Shown in pieces: positions 45,763 to 56,881 of a stretch of 64,000 nucleotides of DNA. Under the pieces are notes generated by a model, which had not been told where the DNA came from, made no database searches, and saw nothing but the letters and a program-made list of their open reading frames with translations. The DNA is from Metarhizium brunneum (Eukaryota > Ascomycota > Sordariomycetes > Hypocreales > Clavicipitaceae): assembly GCF_013426205.1 (NCBI RefSeq), contig NC_089423.1, positions 5,890,001 through 5,954,000 of the forward strand, given 5' to 3'. Both the position numbers and the translations under genes were made by a program. Within the stretch, counting starts at the first letter, position 1; each line of letters opens with the position of its first letter.

Positions 45763-47674
45763 TTACAATCCAACCAAGGCGCGAATCATAGTCGCCACAG
45801 GCGGTATCGACGTCAGCAGCACGGTGACAGTGCCAAAGAGCGTCATGGAGAGGCTCGAGAGCGCAGCAGCCCGAGGATCCGTCCGTAGCAACAAGGCCGT
45901 CCCGATGGCGCTCGAGTTGACGCCCAGTGTGATTCCCCGTGTGACGTAGTCGTCTGCGCGCCGTCAGCTCAAGTGCTTTTTACTACCAATACCTCAAAAA
46001 CCTGGATAAAGTACTTACCATCCGGTATCCTCAGCAACCTCATCATCTTGTCGGCCACCAAGACACCCAGGATGCCGCTCGCTATGGCCAGGGCGGCGAC
46101 GGTATGCGCATCCCCGCCCAGGTTGGCAGTGGCGGGCGTGGCCAGCGCCAGCGTCAGGCTCCTCGAGGCGAATGCCAGACTGCGCGTGGGCGCAATGCCG
46201 ATGGCGCGGCAGACGGGCGGGTAGGACAGCACGGAGCCGACGGAGATGAGGACGTTGGGGATGGCGAGGGTGGCCAGGTGGCGCTTGAGCTCGCGGCGGT
46301 ACTGGAACATGGGCAGGGCGAGCGACACGATGCTCGCGTCGAGGACGGTCGAGAAGACGTCCCCCGCGCCGGGGAGGAGAGGCGGGCCGGGCTCGCGGCG
46401 CCAGAGGCGGGTGTAGTTTGCGCCCGTCTTGTAGGAGCGCAGCGCGGCGGTGAGGCCGGAGCCGTGGGCGAGCGCGAGCGGCCAGATGACGAGCACGGCG
46501 AGCAGCGAGGCCGTGAGCACCGGGTGCAGGTAGCGCTGCCAGGGGCCCGGCGTCGCGAGGGCCAGCCGGTAGCAGAGCGTCGTGACGGCGAGGTGCAGCG
46601 GCATGGCGTAGCCCGAGGCGTAGTAGACGGGGATGCCGGCCAGCAGCACGAGCGCGAAGATGGAGGCGTCGAGATGCGATGCCAGCCTGGCCGCGTAGAG
46701 CGCACACCGGGCCGGGGGAGGCGGCGCCTGGGCCGGATAGTCGGGCAGAGACGACGACGACGACTCTGCAGTGCTGCTCTGCGAGTAGTGGTGTTGCTGG
46801 AGCCGGAGCTGCGGCGGGCTGGCGATGTCGTCGGAGTCGGCGCGACGCTGGTGAAGCGGCATCTCGTCGTGCCCGCGGCGGCTTATGTCGTCGCCGCGAT
46901 CAACAATCTCGGAACGCTTCGTCGCGCCCAGCACGAGCTGCAGCCCGCGCGTCATGTACGCCGCCAGCACCATCATGATGGCGAACCCGACGACTGCTCC
47001 TCCCCCTCGCCGGGCACCATTAGCCAACAGGTTCGTCTGCTGTGGAAAAAAAAAACACAAAAACAAGGGCTCACCCACCGAACACGGCGATAATCTTAAA
47101 GACCTCACCGACCCCAATCGCCGGGCTCAGCGGAATCGTCACAAACGACGGCGTAAAGCACAGCCCGATCCATCTCAGACTCCAGTCCGCCTACACAGCC
47201 CAAACCATGGTTAGCAAAGAGAACAGGGAGCCCCCAGAATCCACGACAGCCGATGCAAGATACGCACCGGCACGCTGATGACGCCGACAGCCCTCCGCGT
47301 AGCATGGGTCCCCAGCACCGCCTCGCAAAGCAGCAGCCCGACAAACAGCAGCGCCAGACAGGCCACCGACGCCGGGAACGAAACCGACACCCTGCGGAAG
47401 AGCGTGTCAACGCCGTAGCAGACGCCTAGGATGGCAAAGATGCCCAGGGGCACGAATACCCAGTCCCGGAGGAGCTTTCCCCTCGACGACAAGAGGGTCT
47501 ATTCGGCGGAGGGTGTTTTGTTAGAAATTCTTCTGCTAAATATTTCTTTTTTTGTCTCGGAACAAGGTGGAAGGGGGCAATTCTCCAACGTACAAGTTTA
47601 AGTGCGACGAGCGCGTCCCGCACGTACGCGCGCCATGTGCTGTTTGACGGATCGAGAGGGTCTCTATGCGGCAT
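45763..47674 (-). CDS. LrgA-LrgB fusion membrane protein (PLGG1-like)
   Basis: Five exons: 47594-47674, 47268-47498, 47079-47190, 46019-46993 and 45763-45953, 529 aa, with all phases consistent. Bacterial LrgA and LrgB are holin-like and antiholin-like membrane proteins; the plant fusion PLGG1 exports glycolate and glycerate from plastids. The N-terminal LrgA-like part (about 28-165) carries LLRDWVFVPLGIFAILGVCY, VSFPASVACLALLFVGLLL, WSLRWIGLCFTPSFVTIPLS and, across a splice, VFVVGFAIMMVLAAYMTRG. A polar Ser/Gln/His-rich loop (about 170-215) follows. The C-terminal LrgB-like part ends with the diagnostic VTRGITLGVNSSAIGTALLL and RAAALSSLSMTLFGTVTVLL. About ten to twelve membrane helices are expected. 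The substrate in fungi is not known. It converges with the proline-rich gene, their stops 292 bp apart. Confidence 0.85.
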
Positions 47675-49738
47675 GGTTCACAAAAAGGGAGGTAATAGTA
47701 TGGAAATGGACAAGATTCAAAGCCCAGCTACAACTGTAGGACGCGGGCATAAAAACACCCCAAGCCGAGCCCACCGAGTGCGGCGGTGGTTTGCAGAGCC
47801 GCAGAGCCGATATACTAGTGTATGTATCATGTATCCCTGGTGTCCCGAGTTCCAAACATAAGTAGTCGGCCTTGTGTCCGCGTAGCGCCGAGGACCGGAA
47901 GCCTCGAAACGGGGGGTATCACGGCCCGCGGCCGCACCATCTCCGTCCCATGGATGACAGACCCCCCGTGCCTTAGTCATCGTCGCTGCGCTGTGCACCA
48001 ACAATTTCTCCCAGCCGCCAGCGGTCGAAGGGAACTTGCCAGAAATCTTCATCAGTTGCCCTGATGGTGCGAGGAAGAGGAAGCTGGCTTTCAGGAAGAC
48101 CCCAAGTCCGCAATGGACAATGGCCCCATGGCGCCTTTTTTGTAACGCAGAAACCTGTCGACTCCTGCCAGCCCAACAGTAGGTTCCGCTTGCTTGACCT
48201 GCATGTCGTTTCGTTTGTCTGCCTGTGACTGTTGCCGTGACATGATCGGACTATAATTGAGCTCCTTAGACATTCTCCCCCGTGTCACTTGGCTCTCATT
48301 CCATCCGAAGATTAAATTGTCAAGAGAAATCTTCTTCTTCTTGCTGCACCTTTGCCCGCTGGTCCCAAGGTCATGTAGACCTTTGAGTCCTTGGTACTGG
48401 CGCCTACATTGTACCTCTTGAACCGTCTTCGATTCCTCCACCATCTATTGACATGCCCTCCTTTCCTCAAACGTCACGGTCAACGTCAAATCATCTTCGA
48501 GACAGAATTTGGTTTCCCATTATTGCTCAGACTAACTGTCTACCCTACCAGTCCTCGCCGTGAATAACTGACCAATCTAAATTTGCCGTTATTCACCAGC
48601 CTGATTCGAGGCTATCCAGCAATCCAGCTTCTGCCCCGAAAGCTATTTTTTTATAATATTTTTCCTCCACCCCGCCCGGCGACTCTCCAGACTCGGTGTC
48701 AAACTTGTCCTTCCACCATGTCGGTTGTCTGAGAGCAGCCACATGTCGCTGTCGCCCAGGGACCAGCATCCCTGTCGGCTCACATCATCGTAGGTGTGAT
48801 AAAAAATAATAAGACCAGCCAACCGCCAAGATGTTACACCAACAAGCATGGCCACATCCGTACCTCTACCCCAGCTGAGGGTATCTCACCCAAACCTAAC
48901 CCAACCTGCTCATAACCGTAACAGTCGTCCAGTGGTATCATCACCCCAGCCTCACAAGGCCGTTCATCCAGTCCGCCCGTGTGTGACAACAGGTGCAAGT
49001 CACTTGAGCCCTACAACTCCAGAGCAAGGAGACAAAATATGTTCAGAGTGATCAAACCTGATACGCCTCTCCGCCGTGCCCTCGTAGCTGAAACACCAAG
49101 CCAATGCAATAGCTACGCCAACAGCTCGAATACAGCGTGTTAGATATGTGTCCATGACATGTGACTGCCATTCCCCTTCTGTTTTCGAAAGCTGTTTCAT
49201 CTTATATGAAGCATGTCCCATGACGGCATGACATGAAAATTTTCCAGCAGACATGATGTATCGAAGCTAACCCAGGGGGTATCACCGCATGTACCGCATG
49301 TCGAGACCGAAAACAACCCCCCCACGCCAATGCAAATCGGTGCCAGAAAAATAAAGAAAGAAATGGCGAACGGGAATATCCTCGTTCGAGAGCGCATGGT
49401 GTCTTCGCCGATCGTTCTTCCCAGATGCGCGCGCATAAACACACGCTAATAGGCGAAGAAGAAAAAAAGTAAAACAAAACAGTTCCGATAAATGGCCAAC
49501 TGGAAAAAGTTGCTGGCCAAGTAGCAAATCAAGTCCGGTTCGCCGTTCTGCCCGATTCGCCAAGAAAAGTGCAAATAATGTACAATCCAACATTTATGTC
49601 TGCCCCCCCAGCTTGTCCCTTCTCCTCCTACCTGAACAAGAAAAAGAAAAACAAAATTCACCAAAAATAAGCTGCGACGACTTTATGTCACCCCCTCCTC
49701 ATAACTGCCCACATTTTCAAAATATTTGTGGGATTATA
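47675..49738. other. Spacer between DHH1 and the LrgAB gene
   Basis: A 2-kb stretch between two minus-strand genes; it holds the DHH1 3' flank and the LrgAB promoter. A 117-codon ATG frame on the minus strand (48091-48444) has no recognised domain. No RNA gene was seen. Confidence 0.5.
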
Positions 49739-51475
49739 TTATGATTGAACTTCGCGAGGCGGGCCGCGACCCCGACCGCCGGCGGCGGCACTGCCTCGCC
49801 CTCGGTATCCGCGTCCTCGTCCGCGCCCACGACCGTAGTGGTTATTGTGTTGGCCGTTCTGGTTCTGCCAGTTGCTCTGCGGCTGGTGAGCGACGGGGTG
49901 TTGGGAAGAACCTGGTTGCTGTTGTTGCGCGTTCCTAGGAAGATTGGAAATGGGCCGAGGAATAGACTCAGGATTCTCGTAAACGTAGAGGCTCTTGTCA
50001 ATGCTGGGGGGGATGGGCTGAATTTCGGTGCCCAAGTCTCTCTCAATGTTGTATAGATTGAAGCGATCGTCCCAGTTGATAAGGTTAATAGCCAAACCAA
50101 GATGACCATAACGGCCGGATCGACCAATTCGGTGAAGGTACGTTTCAGCGTTCTTGGGAAAATCGAAGTTGATGACGACATTGACAGCCTGGATGTCGAT
50201 ACCGCGGGTGAGGAGATCGGAGCAGACAAGGTTTCGGCAAACGCCGTTGCGGAAATCATGGAAGACGCGATTACGGGCCTGCTGCTGCATCCTAGCATGA
50301 CTATAGAAACAGGAGTAGCCCAATTCGGTGATTTTTTTGGCGAGCAGTTCGACACGGTTGGTCGAGTTGCAGAAGATGATGGACTGGTTGATCTGAAGCT
50401 TGGAGAAGAGAGTGTTCAGGCAGTGGACCTTCTGCTTCTCCTCCACAAAGGCATAGTACTGGGTGATACCGCGAAGGGTGAGTTCGTCCATAAGGTTGAT
50501 TTCGTAAGGGGAGACCATGTTCTTATCAGAGAAGTCCTTGACGGACAGGGGGAAAGTGGCGGAAAACAGCATGACCTGGCGGTCCTTGGGGTGAAACTGC
50601 AGGAGCTGCTCGATGACGGGGGTGAATTCAATGGATAGAAGCTTGTCGGCCTCGTCCATGATGAACATGGGGCATTCGCTCAGATCGGCAACACTCTTTC
50701 CTGCCAAATCGAGGATACGCCCAGGAGTGCCAACAACTATGTGGACAGGCTCCTGCAGACGCAGGATATCATCACGCAGACCGGTACCGCCGGTGGTGAC
50801 CATGACGTTGATGCCCAAATGCTTGCCGAGAGTCTTGCAAACCTGTGACGTTTGCATGGCAAGCTCGCGGGTGGGAACGAGTATGAGACATTGAATCTTG
50901 GAGACCTTGGGGTTGATGCGCTCCAAGGCGGGAATGACGAAGGCGGCGGTTTTGCCAGTACCGTTCTTTGCTCTGGCCAGAATGTCCCGGCCGGTCAGGG
51001 CAACGGGGATGGCTTCTTCTTGAATAGGTGAAGGCTTCTCGAATCCAGCTTCGAAAATGCCCATGAGCAGGTCGCGCTTTAACGCAAAGTTTTCGAATTC
51101 CAGTCCTTTCGTTTTCGTAACATCCTGGAAGAAAAGAGGGGAAACAGTCCTCTTTAGCCCAAACGGAACCAATGGTATTGGGAGATTTGGTGCAATAGAA
51201 AACACCATTTAGTTATCATGTGCATACCTCTGTTTGTTGTCTGTTATCCTTGGCAGGGAGCTTCAAGTTCTTTTTCCAATCATCCGTCTGTACAGGGATA
51301 CCATCGCTACATAGAAAGTCAGTAACGACAGCCCAGCCCAAAAAATATACACGTAATTAAAAAACGACACAGTAGCCTGGCGACATCACCAGATGAAGAA
51401 TTCGCGGGAAATTTGCGTAAAGAGAACGAACCTAATTTGTGTGCTTCGCAGCTGGTCTACCAGCTGATCGGTCAT
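49739..51475 (-). CDS. DHH1: DEAD-box RNA helicase Dhh1 (DDX6), decapping activator
   Basis: Three exons: 51432-51475, 51228-51306 and 49739-51124, 502 aa. Dhh1 represses translation and activates mRNA decapping in P-bodies. The first two exons give [20 protein letters not shown] and [21 protein letters not shown], the conserved N-terminus. All helicase motifs are present: Q motif FEKPSPIQ, motif I AKNGTGKT (about 93-100), PTRELA, DEAD box (MDEAD), SAT (FSATFP), and [10 protein letters not shown]. The tail after residue 420 is Gln/Asn rich and ends in [18 protein letters not shown] RGG repeats, which favour RNA binding and condensate formation. A 12-bp GATCACGTGATC palindrome (51922-51933) lies 447 bp upstream of the ATG. 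Confidence 0.96.
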
Positions 51476-51921
51476 TTTGAAAAAAAAAAAAAATGAATCC
51501 TGAGTCCAAGACTGGACTACGAGACGCAGGCTGAGATGTGAATATTGGCCAAAATTGCTCCGAATTACGGGCCCTTCAGACGTTGTTTTCAATTCGTGTG
51601 CGCGGCGTTTTAATTCGCGGCCGTTTTATCTCAAGGGCGGGTGGAGGAAGGAGGCTAGGAGTGAGGCAAATGTCGTTGGGATCTCGTGGGAAGAAAGGAT
51701 CAAAAGGTGATTCAGGTGGCCTGATGTCTGATTGGCCACCGTACTGGTACTGCGTCGTACTTGTTGTGCGTTTTCGTCAAGATTGCGGCGTGAGGCCCTT
51801 GTTTGTGCGAGCGGATGTCGTCGTGGTGGAAGTGCGAGTGTAGTGTGGTGAAGCTCGAAGATTCTATCTCGGAGGAGGCAAACGGTCGTGATGTGCGGCA
51901 CGGTCACGGCGCAGGTTTTAT

Positions 51922-51933
51922 GATCACGTGATC
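51922..51933. promoter_or_regulatory. GATCACGTGATC palindrome upstream of DHH1
   Basis: A perfect 12-bp palindrome around CACGTG, matching the Cbf1-type site (RTCACRTG). A related ATCACGTGAT lies upstream of NUP37. Confidence 0.4.
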
Positions 51934-52025
51934 GCGGGGTCCTTAGGAACCACCTGCTACGTACGGAGTAGGGTACCCGTTGGCGGGTACTAGTTGCTTT
52001 GGTTGCCTAAGTATAACCTACTTAA

Positions 52026-52041
52026 GTACTTAATTAAGTAC
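52026..52041. repeat. 16-bp perfect palindrome
   Basis: GTACTTAATTAAGTAC is self-complementary and resembles the AAGTACTT-type palindromes at 28501-28518 and near 33190. Confidence 0.8.
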
Positions 52042-52270
52042 ATATCTTACTTGTTGTGACCTCCCCAAGGCTATCAAGCTTTTTGTAAGTGGTATTTTGC
52101 TTTTTGAAGAATGTTTACTTCACAGAGTATGGTTTTTTCGCAAAATTTGGTGCTGTTGACAATGCTCGGGCAAAATGGGCTGCAAAATCAACAATGGTTC
52201 AGTTTTAGGAACGTACTGCAGCGCACTATACATGCACTACCAGACATAATCAATCCTGGAGTGGGATCTG

Positions 52271-52293
<23 letters not shown>
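52271..52293 (+). repeat. Poly(T) tract, 23 nt
   Basis: Twenty-three T residues, that is, an A tract on the strand of the acyl-CoA dehydrogenase gene and downstream of its stop. Confidence 0.9.
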
Positions 52294-52301
<8 letters not shown>

Positions 52302-52489
52302 TTTATTTGCCTCAAGTTGTCTCTATCGCCAATCCCTAGGCCATAGTGGGAATCAAATAGCGTGGCCTTTTTTAAATTAAAAGAAAGTTAAACAAAAGAA
52401 GATCCCAAATCTCGCCCCGTTAACTCATACACAATGGATAGATCCTGTAACCGGCTCATCCTAAAAGGCCACTCGCTTTTTCGTGAACT

Positions 52490-54216
52490 CTATAACTTCA
52501 TACCCATAATTTGAGCAACCTTCAGAGACTGCCTCATGCTAAGATCCAGCATAATCTCCTCACTACCGCCAGGGATAGCATACGCTCTGACATCCCTATA
52601 CAATCTCTCCACCTTGCCACCTTGTCCACCTCGCGAGTACGAAAGACCACCAAAGATCTGCGAGGCCTCACGGGCACAGAACTCAAAGGTGACGGTAGAT
52701 TGGGCCTTGAGGCCGGCAATGGGGCCGCCAAGACGCAACATGGCTTCGTGCTCACCCATCTTCTGGCACTGGTAAATCATGTTCTCAAGCCAGTTGTAGG
52801 AAGCCTCAATCTGGCGAGCCATGTGTGCGAGCTTCATACGGATGACAGGGTGCTCAATGAGCTTCTTGCCAAAAGTGCGACGCTTGTTGGCGTACTTGAC
52901 TGACTCTTCGAAGCAAACACGTGAGAAACGAAGGCACTGGATAATGATGCCGATGCGCTCGTGGTTGAAGTTGGTCATGATGACACCGAATCCCTTGTCC
53001 TTCTTGCCGAGCAGGTTCTCAACTGGGACCTTGACATCCTCAAAGGTGATGTAGGTGGTTCCGGAAGACCAGACACCCTGGCAGTCCATGCGACGGGTGC
53101 TGACACCGGGGCCGCGCTCGATGAGCAGCAGACTGACGCCGTTCATGCCTTCACCGCCGGTTCGCACGGCAGTGGTGAAGTAGTCAGCCCAGATACCGTT
53201 GGTAATCCACTTCTTCTCGCCATTGACAATGAAGTGCTTGCCGTCTTCGCTGAGCCTAGCCTCGCAAGTCAGGTTGGCAACATCACTACCAGCATCTGGC
53301 TCCGTAATGGCCAGGCAGACGCGCTTATCACCGGCGAGAATACCAGGCATGATGCGGTCCTTGAGGGCCTGAGAACCAAACTTCATGATGGGAGGACAGC
53401 CAATACCGAAACCACCAATTAAGTTCCAGACGAAACCACCGGAGCCGGCACGCGACAGCTCGTCGGTCAACAGCATCTCGTGGAAGAGATCCCAGTTTTC
53501 CGTGGGGACCGACTTGACACCATTAGGGACATACTCGGTAGGGTAATTGACCCCCAAGAGACCCCCAAGATAGCCACGGCGGCCCATCTCCTTGTAGATC
53601 TCCTCGGGGACGCGCTTAGCCTCGTCCCACTCAGTGACGTTAGGTTCAATCTCGTTCTCCATCCACTCGCGGACTTCGGCACGCAGAGCGGCGTGAGTCT
53701 CGTTGAAGTATGGCGAGAAGTTGCCCTGGTACCACGAAGGATCGGCAAAGGGGATCAGGGCTCCGAAGGGCTCCAGAGGCTCAGACTGCTCATTGCTGGA
53801 GCTGGGGCTGGCGGCCTTCTTAGGAGCGGATGCGGCGGCAGGCTTGGGCTCGGCCTTGGGCTCAGGCTTGGGCTTGCTGTCGAGCGAGCCGACCTGCAGC
53901 TTGCCCTTGTACTTTTTCAGGATGCCCTCGTTGTGGTATTTCCAGAAGATTTTGGAGGCGTCCTTGCCAGCGACTCGCTGGAGAATCTTCTTGCCGCCTG
54001 TGCAGCATAAGGAGGTCAGCAAGGACAGAAAAGAAAAGAAGAGGAAAGGACAGCGGTGACTGATAGCAACGGCGGGAAAATTTGGGGGGGGGGAAGCATA
54101 CCGGGATGGTCATCCTGGAACTTGGTGATATCATACACATCCCCATCGACAATAATATACATGTCATCCCCCTTGTTGTGCGACGCAACGTCGCTCGTCG
54201 AAAAGACCTTGGACAT
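52490..54216 (-). CDS. Cytochrome b5-acyl-CoA dehydrogenase fusion
   Basis: Two exons, 54102-54216 and 52490-53997, 540 aa. The N-terminal 75 residues are a cytochrome b5 domain: the first haem ligand is in DDHPGG (His 37) and the second in FWKYHNEG (His 60). The intron splits the HPGG motif, which is why the domain is easily overlooked. A Lys/Pro/Ala linker (about 78-105) leads into a full acyl-CoA dehydrogenase: N-terminal helical domain, the FAD-contact block CLAITEPDAGSDVANLTCEA, KKWITNG in the beta domain, and the C-terminal end YRDVRAYAIPGGSEEIMLDL. The enzyme should oxidise an acyl-CoA with FAD; the fused haem domain suggests electron transfer through haem rather than only ETF (inference). 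No clear mitochondrial presequence is present; the last residues are MGMKL, not an obvious peroxisomal signal. The acyl chain length is unknown. Confidence 0.93.
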
Positions 54217-55531
54217 GATGGGCTGCTTGGATGGATTTTGCGAATGAAAAAAAGAAGAAGGGAAGGGAGGGAGAGAGGGAAGAAAGCCGAGTTAAAAGCC
54301 AAAATGGCGTCCAGGCCGTACAATGGGCCTTAAATCCAAGACGTCGGCATTCCACAATCACATGCGAGTCCGTCGAGGCTGTCGAAGCCGGAGTCAGCAA
54401 GTCAGTTCCCAAACAAGAGATGAGCTCCGGGCACTGGGAAAGAGCAAGCGCAACCACTGAGGACCTTGGGCCTCCCCCCACGACCGTGTCCTTGGGGTTG
54501 CCTTTGGGGTGTGGGGAAGAGCGACAATTATTACGGAGCAAAGGTCAGTTTGAATTCGGCGATTCATTATTGGGCGGTTGCACCTTCCTCCGTTTTCAAG
54601 CTCCAGACCAACATTAAATGCTACACAAGACCTACGCAAGTGTCATGTGTCTAGTGTTGCTTCTCGTGCATCTCGCCGTAGATGTCCCAGAGGCCTTAGT
54701 GGCGACACATACTATCCTATTGTGTCTGGTATATATATATATTTTTTCTGTTGCATTTAATGCATGTGAAGATGGGTGGTGGGCAAGGGAACCTGATGTC
54801 ATGCGGTCGTGTAGCCACACACCACACACCACAAACAGCCTGCGCTTGACCTTTGAGCCCAGTGGGTCGCCCTCCGCATTGACCGAGGCACTTTTGGCAA
54901 CCAAATGCTTGAGGCACTGCACTGCATAACAAATACAACATCCCTTTGATTATTTGCTCTCCACCAGTCAGGGCCGCAGCATTGCCAACTAGGCCCTCCA
55001 AAACCTAGTCGCCCGAGGCTGTCACCTGAGCAGCGTGGCACATGGCTCGCCGGCTTTAGAGTACCTCACCGGGATAACAAGAAACATGGACCCTCACACA
55101 GGTTCGCATACACCCACGGGAGCTCACTAGCAATCAATGATGAAATAACCACTAGCCCTGTAGTTATGCCTTGGTACACCGACTAGTAATAGTAGTATCA
55201 GCGGCCCGAAGTGCCATCAATCGTGGAGTAGCCATTTATTGACAGGTCCTCCGCCTCAATGACAAAACAAAGAAACATTGCATGCACCACCTCACATCCG
55301 ACCATCGTACTCCGGACTTGTAGCAAAAGAAGCAAATCAGATGCCCTATTCCCTATTCCTTATTCCCCGATGCGAACATACCTAAATAACTCCAAATTCC
55401 ACATGCGTTCCACATATCCCTCCAGTTAAGCCATGTGAGGGTCTGCGCCTGGGCAATCCAGACCCCTTAATAATAGATCACAACTAACCATTAGTGGATT
55501 CTTCCATAGTTAAACCACACATGCCCGCGCC
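54217..55531. other. Spacer between FEN1 and the dehydrogenase gene
   Basis: This stretch contains the dehydrogenase promoter and the FEN1 3' flank, with a TA run (TATATATATAT, about 54731-54741). Short frames show nothing conserved. Confidence 0.55.
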
Positions 55532-56881
55532 TTAAGCCGTTCCTCGAGGCTTTGCTTTTTGGGCCGCCTTGTCCTTCTTGTCCTGCTTCAGCTTCTTCTT
55601 CTTCTCCTCGTTCTTCTCGTCCAGTTTCCTCTTGTGGGCAGCCTTTTCCGCATCCGTCTTGGGAATCGGCTTGAAAAAGCCCTCCAGTCGCGCCTGTTGT
55701 GATGTCTTGAGATTCTTCTCCAGCCGAGCAGCCGCACCGCGAACTCTGTCCTCAGAAAACCCCTTCTCTGTGACAAGAAATGTAACGAGTCCCTCGACAT
55801 CAGGCTTATCCCACTTGAAATCGCACAACGGATCATCTGCTTTTCGAACGTCGGGTTCGAAGAACAAGTCTCGTGCGTCCTTGTAAGGCCAGTCTTCGGG
55901 CAGTGTGTACTTCTTCTTCGAGTCCTTCTCAATAGCATCCACAACGTTTTCAAGCGTTCCATGCTCGCGAATGAGCTTCAAGGCTGTTGTAGGGCCGACT
56001 TTAGGAACCGGATCAAGGTAGTCGCAACCGAGGAGAATACACAAGTCGACAAACTTTGTTTTAGAAGACGCAGACCTTTTGTTAGCCGGACAAATTTTCC
56101 ATCGCAGTAACATAGTATCCCCATTTGTGACGCAGGGAAACTCACCTGAGATCTCTCCATGTTTAATCCCTCGAGAACCTTGTCAAGATGAATCTCCTGA
56201 ATAGGTTCCTTTCGCTGCTCACTAAAAGTAAGATGCCTCAACAAGATCGGAGTGTTGAAGCACAGCGTATCCATGTCCTCGCTAGCTGCGGCATACACCT
56301 TGCCAGCCCTCGCCAAAACCGCACATTGCGCCTCGGCTTCCGTTGGCGCGATGATGAAAGGAATACCCATGAGCTTCAACAGTCGCTGGCACTCGGCATT
56401 GTGCTCCCTCGTCACGCGCACAGTCCGCCTCGAAAATTTCTCTACATCCTCGGCCGTGCCCGTCTCCTTGGCTTCCTCCAAGCCCTCTGTAGCCTCCTGC
56501 TTGCGCTGAAATCGCTTTGCCAACTCGCCAGACTTGAGCTTTGGCGGGGCACCGTCAAACACGTAGAGCGGCTTGATGCCGTTGTCGACCATTCGCAGTG
56601 TGCGGTAAAACATTCCCATTAGGTGGGACGTCGTCTCGCCGCTGTCGTTCATGAGCTGTTGTCCATCAGAGCGCACGGCAATAAGGAAACTGTATATGCT
56701 CATCGAAGCATCCTGTCGCGTGATGTGAGTCGCATGCGGAGGGAGGGGGAAATAGCAGTCAAGCCGGGGTAGATGGGCGTACAATAGCTACTTTTCGACC
56801 AAAGTGGTTTTTGATTTCTCCCTCCTTGATGGCTTCAGGAGCTTCCTCCTTGATGATCTGGAAGAGCTGCTTGATACCCAT
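55532..56881 (-). CDS. FEN1: Flap endonuclease 1 (Rad27)
   Basis: Three exons: 56783-56881, 56146-56712 and 55532-56053, 395 aa. FEN1 removes 5' flaps during Okazaki-fragment maturation and long-patch base excision repair. Start [15 protein letters not shown] is canonical. The metal-binding acidic residues fall exactly at the standard positions: Asp34 (DASMSIY), Asp86 (VFDGAPP), Glu158 and Glu160 (PTEAEAQC), Asp179 and Asp181 (ASEDMD) and Asp233 (GCDYLDP). The PCNA-binding box QARLEGFF is at 342-349, followed by a Lys-rich tail. In intron 2 (56054-56145) the true acceptor is ACAAAG just before TTTGTCGAC; an earlier AAAAG would break the frame. Upstream, TTTCGCGAGA near 57127-57136 resembles an MBF/E2F-type cell-cycle element (weak). 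Confidence 0.96.

Larger units (their letters stand above)
51476..52489. promoter_or_regulatory. DHH1 upstream region and acyl-CoA dehydrogenase 3' flank
   Basis: The part near DHH1 has the E-box palindrome (51922-51933) and GTACGGAGTA (51961-51970). Further on are a 16-bp palindrome (52026-52041) and a 23-nt T tract (52271-52293), about 200 bp beyond the dehydrogenase stop. I see no gene. Confidence 0.55.

Noticed and set aside
46104..47093. A 329-codon frame antisense to the LrgAB gene
   Set aside because: It is Arg/Gly-rich shadow translation of a high-GC exon and has no family resemblance.
48091..48444. A 117-codon minus-strand ATG frame between LrgAB and DHH1
   Set aside because: No domain, signal or known homologous wording; it could be real, but the sequence does not support a call.
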